NCBI GenBank assembly: GCA_030841195.1
Contig: JAVEDA010000284.1
Coordinates: forward strand, 1 to 8,896
Direction: 5' to 3'
Origin: Actinomycetota bacterium
GTDB taxonomy: Bacteria; Actinomycetota; Actinomycetes; JACCUZ01
Length of the DNA: 8,896 nucleotides
Shown here: piece by piece, positions 6,174 to 8,896 of the stretch
Layout: each line of letters starts with the position of its first letter
Numbering within the stretch: the first letter of the stretch is position 1
Program-made: the position numbers and the translations under genes
The notes under the pieces: generated by a model
What the model was told of the DNA's origin: nothing
The model's database searches: none
The model's input: only the letters and a program-made list of their open reading frames with translations

Positions 6174-6180
6174 CGCTGGC

Positions 6181-7095
6181 ATGAGCACGGACGTCACCGA
6201 GGCCGCGGCCGAACCCGCGGAGGCTGCCCCCGAGGTGCGACCGCCGTCGCTGTCCCCGTCGCGGGCCAGCGACTTCATGACCTGCCCCCTGCTCTACCGG
6301 TTCCGGGTGATCGACCGGCTGCCCGAGCGGCCCAGCCCGGCCGCGACCCGCGGGACGATGGTCCACGCTGTGCTCGAGCGGCTCTTCGACCTGCCGGCGG
6401 TCGAGCGGGTCCCGGCGCAGGCGCACGCCATGATCGCGCCGGAGTGGGAGCGGCTGCTCGAGGCCGAGCCTGAGCTGGCCGCCCTGTTCGACGACGACGA
6501 GGGCCGCGACGAGTGGCTCACGTCGGCGGCTGGGCTGCTCGACTCCTACTTCGCGCTCGAGGACCCGACCCTGCTCGAGCCGGCCGAGCGGGAGCTCTTC
6601 GTCGAGTGCGACCTGGACTCGGGGCTGCGCCTGCGCGGCTACGTCGACCGGCTGGACCAGGCGCCGGACGGCGCCCTGCGGGTCGTCGACTACAAGACCG
6701 GCCGGGCCCCACGGGAGGGGTTCGAGGCCAAGGCGATGTTCCAGATGCGGTTCTACGCCCTGGTGCTCTGGCGGCTGCGCGGTGAGGTGCCCCGGCTGCT
6801 GCAGCTGCTCTACCTCGGCAGCGGCGAGGTGCTGCGCTACGAGCCGGACGAGGCCGACCTGCGGGCCACCGAGCGCAAGGTCCTTGCTCTGTGGGACGCG
6901 ATCGCGCTGGCCACCGAGCGGGGCGACTGGCGGCCCAGTCCCAGCAAGCTGTGCGACTGGTGCGACCACCAGGCGCTGTGCCCAGCGTTCGGGGGCACCC
7001 CGCCCGAGCTGCCGGTGCTGCCCGTGCCCGCAGTGCCCCAGGCCCGGGCGGGGGACGAGCGCCCGTCACCGCACACCCCCCGCGACGAGGTCTGA
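6181..7095 (+). CDS. RecB/Cas4-family PD-(D/E)XK nuclease with predicted iron-sulfur cluster
   Basis: This is a 304-residue stand-alone nuclease of the RecB C-terminal domain family, expected to act on DNA ends or single strands; its cellular role is not established. Catalytic residues are all visible: GTMVHAVLE with His62, GYVDRLD with Asp156, VVDYKTGR with Asp170 and Lys172, and QMRFY with Gln188 and Tyr192. Cys35 in the N-terminal SPSRASDFMTCPLLYRFR segment and the C-terminal CX2CX5C (Cys258, 261, 267) reproduce the four-cysteine arrangement that holds a 4Fe-4S cluster in AddB and Cas4. It has no helicase domain and no cas genes nearby. The orthologue next to trmI in Mycobacterium tuberculosis is Rv2119. 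The ATG at 6181 was chosen because it precedes the conserved segment and follows a TANNNT element by 7 nt. The last 30 residues are Pro-rich and probably disordered. Confidence 0.93.
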   Translation: MSTDVTEAAAEPAEAAPEVRPPSLSPSRASDFMTCPLLYRFRVIDRLPERPSPAATRGTMVHAVLERLFDLPAVERVPAQAHAMIAPEWERLLEAEPELAALFDDDEGRDEWLTSAAGLLDSYFALEDPTLLEPAERELFVECDLDSGLRLRGYVDRLDQAPDGALRVVDYKTGRAPREGFEAKAMFQMRFYALVLWRLRGEVPRLLQLLYLGSGEVLRYEPDEADLRATERKVLALWDAIALATERGDWRPSPSKLCDWCDHQALCPAFGGTPPELPVLPVPAVPQARAGDERPSPHTPRDEV

Positions 7096-7155
7096 CGAGG
7101 CGCCGGCGCACTGCCTCCAAGCCCCGGATGCTTTGCCGCGCAACGACATCGGGCC

Positions 7156-7205
7156 CACCCTGGGACACCCTGAGATATGACGGATGTCTTCCCCACTGCA
7201 CCCTG
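7156..7205 (+). repeat. Three CACCCTG repeats upstream of the ABC operon
   Basis: CACCCTG occurs at 7156-7162, 7166-7172 and 7199-7205; the last two extend to CACCCTGA. The starts are 10 and 33 bp apart, roughly whole helical turns, so the copies face a similar side of the DNA. They lie 32-81 bp upstream of the putative -10 at 7237. This could be a multi-site activator or response-regulator region. The rest of the 178-bp gap after the nuclease gene (7096-7273) shows a short palindrome, GCGCCGGCGC (7100-7109), and no gene. Confidence 0.35.
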
Positions 7206-7236
7206 AATGTGGTGGGACTCGGTCGGGGTCTCGATC

Positions 7237-7242
7237 TACGGT
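7237..7242 (+). promoter_or_regulatory. Putative -10 element of the ABC operon
   Basis: TACGGT fits TANNNT. A start about 7 nt downstream would leave a leader near 24 nt, enough for the Shine-Dalgarno at 7263. No consensus -35 box is visible, which would fit an activator-dependent promoter. Confidence 0.4.
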
Positions 7243-7262
7243 GGGCGGACAAGCCCCCGACG

Positions 7263-7267
7263 AGGAG
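7263..7267 (+). promoter_or_regulatory. Shine-Dalgarno deciding the TTG start of the ABC ATPase
   Basis: AGGAG ends 6 nt before the TTG at 7274. It supports this rare start codon over a later in-frame GTG that would begin at VDLTKVYG and lacks such a site. Confidence 0.65.
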
Positions 7268-7273
7268 TAACCG

Positions 7274-8050
7274 TTGACAAGCCCTGCCGTCTCCCCCAGC
7301 CCGACCGCATCCGCCGCCCGGGCCGTCGACCTCACCAAGGTCTACGGCTCCGGTGACACCGCGGTCGTCGCGCTGGACGCCGTCTCCTGCGCCTTCGAGC
7401 GCGGCCAGTACACCGCCATCATGGGGCCGTCAGGATCGGGTAAGTCCACCCTGATGCACTGCCTCGCCGGGCTCGATGACGCCACCGGCGGCGCCGTCTT
7501 CATCGGGGACACCGACATCACGACCCTCGACGACAAGCGGCTCACCCGGCTCCGGCGCGACGCCGTCGGCTTCATCTTCCAGGCCTTCAACCTGCTCCCG
7601 ACGCTGACTGCGATCGAGAACATCACGCTGCCCATGGACATCGCCGGCCGCAAGCCGGACCAGGAGTGGCTGGACACCGTCATCGACCGGATCGGCCTGC
7701 GGGACCGGCTCAACCACCGGCCGACCGAGCTGTCCGGCGGCCAGCAGCAGCGGGTCGCCTGTGCCCGCGCGCTGGCCAGCCGGCCGGAGATCATCTTCGC
7801 CGACGAGCCGACCGGCAACCTTGACAGCGCCAGCGGCGCCGAGGTGCTGGGCTTCCTGCGGCGATCCGTGACCGACATGCACCAGACCATCGTGATGGTG
7901 ACGCACGACCCCGGCGCCGCGGCGTACGCGGACCGGGTGCTGTTCCTCGCCGACGGCCGGATCGTCGACGAGATGGCCGACCCCACGGCCGAGCTGGTGC
8001 TGGACCGGATGAAGAAGTTCGAGATCGTCCACGCGGACGACGTCCGATGA
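7274..8050 (+). CDS. ABC exporter ATP-binding protein, MacB/LolD type
   Basis: This is a 258-residue cytoplasmic ATPase that would power the FtsX-type permease encoded next. Motifs occur in the usual order: A-loop region near VYG (23-25), Walker A GPSGSGKST (51-59), Q-loop Gln103 in IFQAFNLLPTLT, signature LSGGQQQR (153-160), Walker B IIFADE (173-178, Glu178), D-loop NLD (182-184) and switch His211 in MVTHDP. The LLPTLTAIENITLP stretch is typical of the MacB/LolD/FtsE group, whose members drive mechanotransmission rather than solute import; the cargo cannot be inferred. Translation probably starts at TTG 7274, set by the AGGAG 6 nt upstream. The stop overlaps the permease start in an ATGA quadruplet, so the two are co-transcribed and probably translationally coupled. 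The C-terminus is extended by about 25 residues after the D-G-R-I strand, as in many actinobacterial members. Confidence 0.95.
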   Translation: MTSPAVSPSPTASAARAVDLTKVYGSGDTAVVALDAVSCAFERGQYTAIMGPSGSGKSTLMHCLAGLDDATGGAVFIGDTDITTLDDKRLTRLRRDAVGFIFQAFNLLPTLTAIENITLPMDIAGRKPDQEWLDTVIDRIGLRDRLNHRPTELSGGQQQRVACARALASRPEIIFADEPTGNLDSASGAEVLGFLRRSVTDMHQTIVMVTHDPGAAAYADRVLFLADGRIVDEMADPTAELVLDRMKKFEIVHADDVR

Positions 8051-8896
8051 TCCGTGCCACCTTCCGCAGCCTGACCGCGCGCAAGCTGCGGCTGCTCCTG
8101 TCCTCCCTCTCGATCGTGCTCGGCGTCTCGTTCGTGTCCGGCGCGTTCGTCCTCACCGACAGCCTCGGCAAGGTCTTCGACGACCTGTTCAGCACCATCA
8201 GCCAGAACGTCGCAGTCGACATCCGCGGCGACAAGGTGACCTCGGGCAACCAGGGCGACGTCCGCGCCCTGCTCCCCCAGGACCTGTTGTCCACGGTCGA
8301 GCAGGTCGACGGCGTCAAGGAGGCCCAGGGACAGGTCCAGGGCAGCGCGCAGCTGGTCGACACCTTGGGCAAGGCCGTCAGCACCGGCGGCGCACCGACG
8401 TTCGGCTTCAACTGGTACGACTCCAAGCTGCTGCAGAGCGGCACCATCGTGCAGGGCCGGGCGCCGCACGGGCCGGACGAGATCGCGATCAACCGCGGGC
8501 TGCTCGACCGCACGGACTACAAGCTGGGCGACTCCGCACCGGTGCTCACCGACCAGCCGCTGAAGTCCTACAAGATCGTCGGGATCGTCGAGTTCGACGG
8601 CAAGCCCTCCTTCGCCGGCGAGACCGATGTATTCTTCGAGACTGCCGTCGCCCAACAGGTCCTGAATCTCAACGGCAAGTTCAACGAGATCACGGTCGCG
8701 GCCGACAGCGGTGTCAGCGAGACCGAGCTGCGCGACCGGATCCGCCCGCTGCTGCCTGCGGACGCGCAGGCCATCACCGGCACCGCGTCGGCGGCCCAAC
8801 AGGCCAGCGACGTGAAGCAGGGCCTCGGCTTCTTCAACACGTTCCTCCTGGTGTTCGCAGCGATCGCACTGTTCGTCGGAGCCTTCATCATCTTCA
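8047..8896 (+). CDS. FtsX/MacB-type ABC permease, N-terminal part, cut by window edge
   Basis: The frame is open from ATG 8047 to the end of the window (283 codons) with no stop, so the gene is 3'-truncated by the window, not broken. The first residues, MIRATFRSLTARKLRL, form a short amphipathic lead with the Arg/Lys-rich turn usual before the first membrane segment (about 16-37). A long extracytoplasmic MacB periplasmic-core-like domain follows to about 262, including DGVKEAQGQVQG, PHGPDEIAINRGL and KSYKIVGIVEFDG. The second membrane segment starts near 265 (FFNTFLLVFAAIALFVGAFI). Whole actinobacterial relatives often carry two such FtsX modules in about 850 residues, which cannot be checked here. 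The ATGA overlap with the ATPase gene ties the two into one transporter. The transported substrate is unknown. Confidence 0.93.
   Translation, partial: MIRATFRSLTARKLRLLLSSLSIVLGVSFVSGAFVLTDSLGKVFDDLFSTISQNVAVDIRGDKVTSGNQGDVRALLPQDLLSTVEQVDGVKEAQGQVQGSAQLVDTLGKAVSTGGAPTFGFNWYDSKLLQSGTIVQGRAPHGPDEIAINRGLLDRTDYKLGDSAPVLTDQPLKSYKIVGIVEFDGKPSFAGETDVFFETAVAQQVLNLNGKFNEITVAADSGVSETELRDRIRPLLPADAQAITGTASAAQQASDVKQGLGFFNTFLLVFAAIALFVGAFIIF

Noticed and set aside
5524..6180. Upstream extension of the recB-like reading frame
   Set aside because: It is antisense to the M50 gene. The conserved nuclease segment begins after the ATG at 6181, which also has the fitting promoter.
6112..6969. Upstream extension of the M50 reading frame
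   Set aside because: The extra 286 codons are antisense to the nuclease gene and have no recognisable content; the protease family begins near the GTG at 6111.
7100..7109. Rho-independent terminator at the GCGCCGGCGC palindrome after the nuclease gene
   Set aside because: The palindrome has no loop and no T-run follows, so it cannot form a normal terminator hairpin.
7342..8799. A 485-codon minus-strand open frame
   Set aside because: It is antisense to the ABC ATPase and permease genes, both of which have complete motif sets for the sequence present.
1..8896. CRISPR array, tRNA or rRNA gene, insertion sequence or prophage parts
   Set aside because: No regularly spaced repeat array, tRNA-like fold with its conserved bases, transposase motif or terminal inverted repeat was seen by eye. 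Gene content is that of a conserved chromosomal region.

Overview
The window is GC-rich DNA from an actinobacterium (Actinomycetota). The lineage call rests on the Pup-proteasome genes dop and arc/mpa, the strong G/C third-position bias that opens long spurious antisense frames, the frequent GTG and TTG starts, and the TANNNT-type -10 elements. I cannot name the genus. The gene neighbourhood resembles the proteasome locus of Mycobacterium and Streptomyces, where recB-like nuclease, trmI, mpa/arc, dop, pup, prcB and prcA lie close together.

Layout from left to right. Bases 1-45 lie downstream of dop, where pup and the 20S subunit genes would be expected just outside the window, and hold two abutting palindromes. 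dop (minus, 46-1560) encodes the Pup deamidase/depupylase. A NUDIX hydrolase (plus, 1598-2119) is head-to-head with dop across 37 bp and convergent with arc. arc/mpa (minus, 2130-3902) encodes the proteasomal AAA ATPase and ends in the GQYL docking tail. After a 122-bp regulatory gap come trmI (minus, 4025-4939), a tRNA m1A58 methyltransferase, and 11 bp upstream of it a site-2-type M50 membrane protease with two CBS domains (minus, 4951-6111). A 69-bp divergent promoter region separates the protease from a RecB/Cas4-like nuclease (plus, 6181-7095). A 178-bp gap then leads to an unrelated-looking operon for an ABC exporter of the MacB/LolD type: ATPase (plus, 7274-8050) and permease (plus, 8047 to beyond the right edge). 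No stretch longer than 300 bases lacks a gene.

How the genes work together. Arc/Mpa recognises Pup-tagged proteins through its coiled coil, unfolds them and feeds them to the 20S core. Dop prepares Pup for ligation and removes it from substrates. The NUDIX, TrmI, M50 and RecB-like genes are neighbours with no proven role in pupylation. The ABC pair is probably a separate membrane or envelope system.

I see no clearly undescribed system here; most genes are conserved actinobacterial families. The most distinctive signal is regulatory. Five of eight genes (dop, NUDIX, trmI, M50, recB-like) have a -10-like hexamer 7-8 nt before the start codon; dop also has an SD-like stretch overlapping that hexamer, while the other four have no clear ribosome binding site. 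This is the signature of leaderless transcripts. arc and the ABC ATPase instead have strong Shine-Dalgarno sequences. Several short direct and inverted repeats sit at these promoters.
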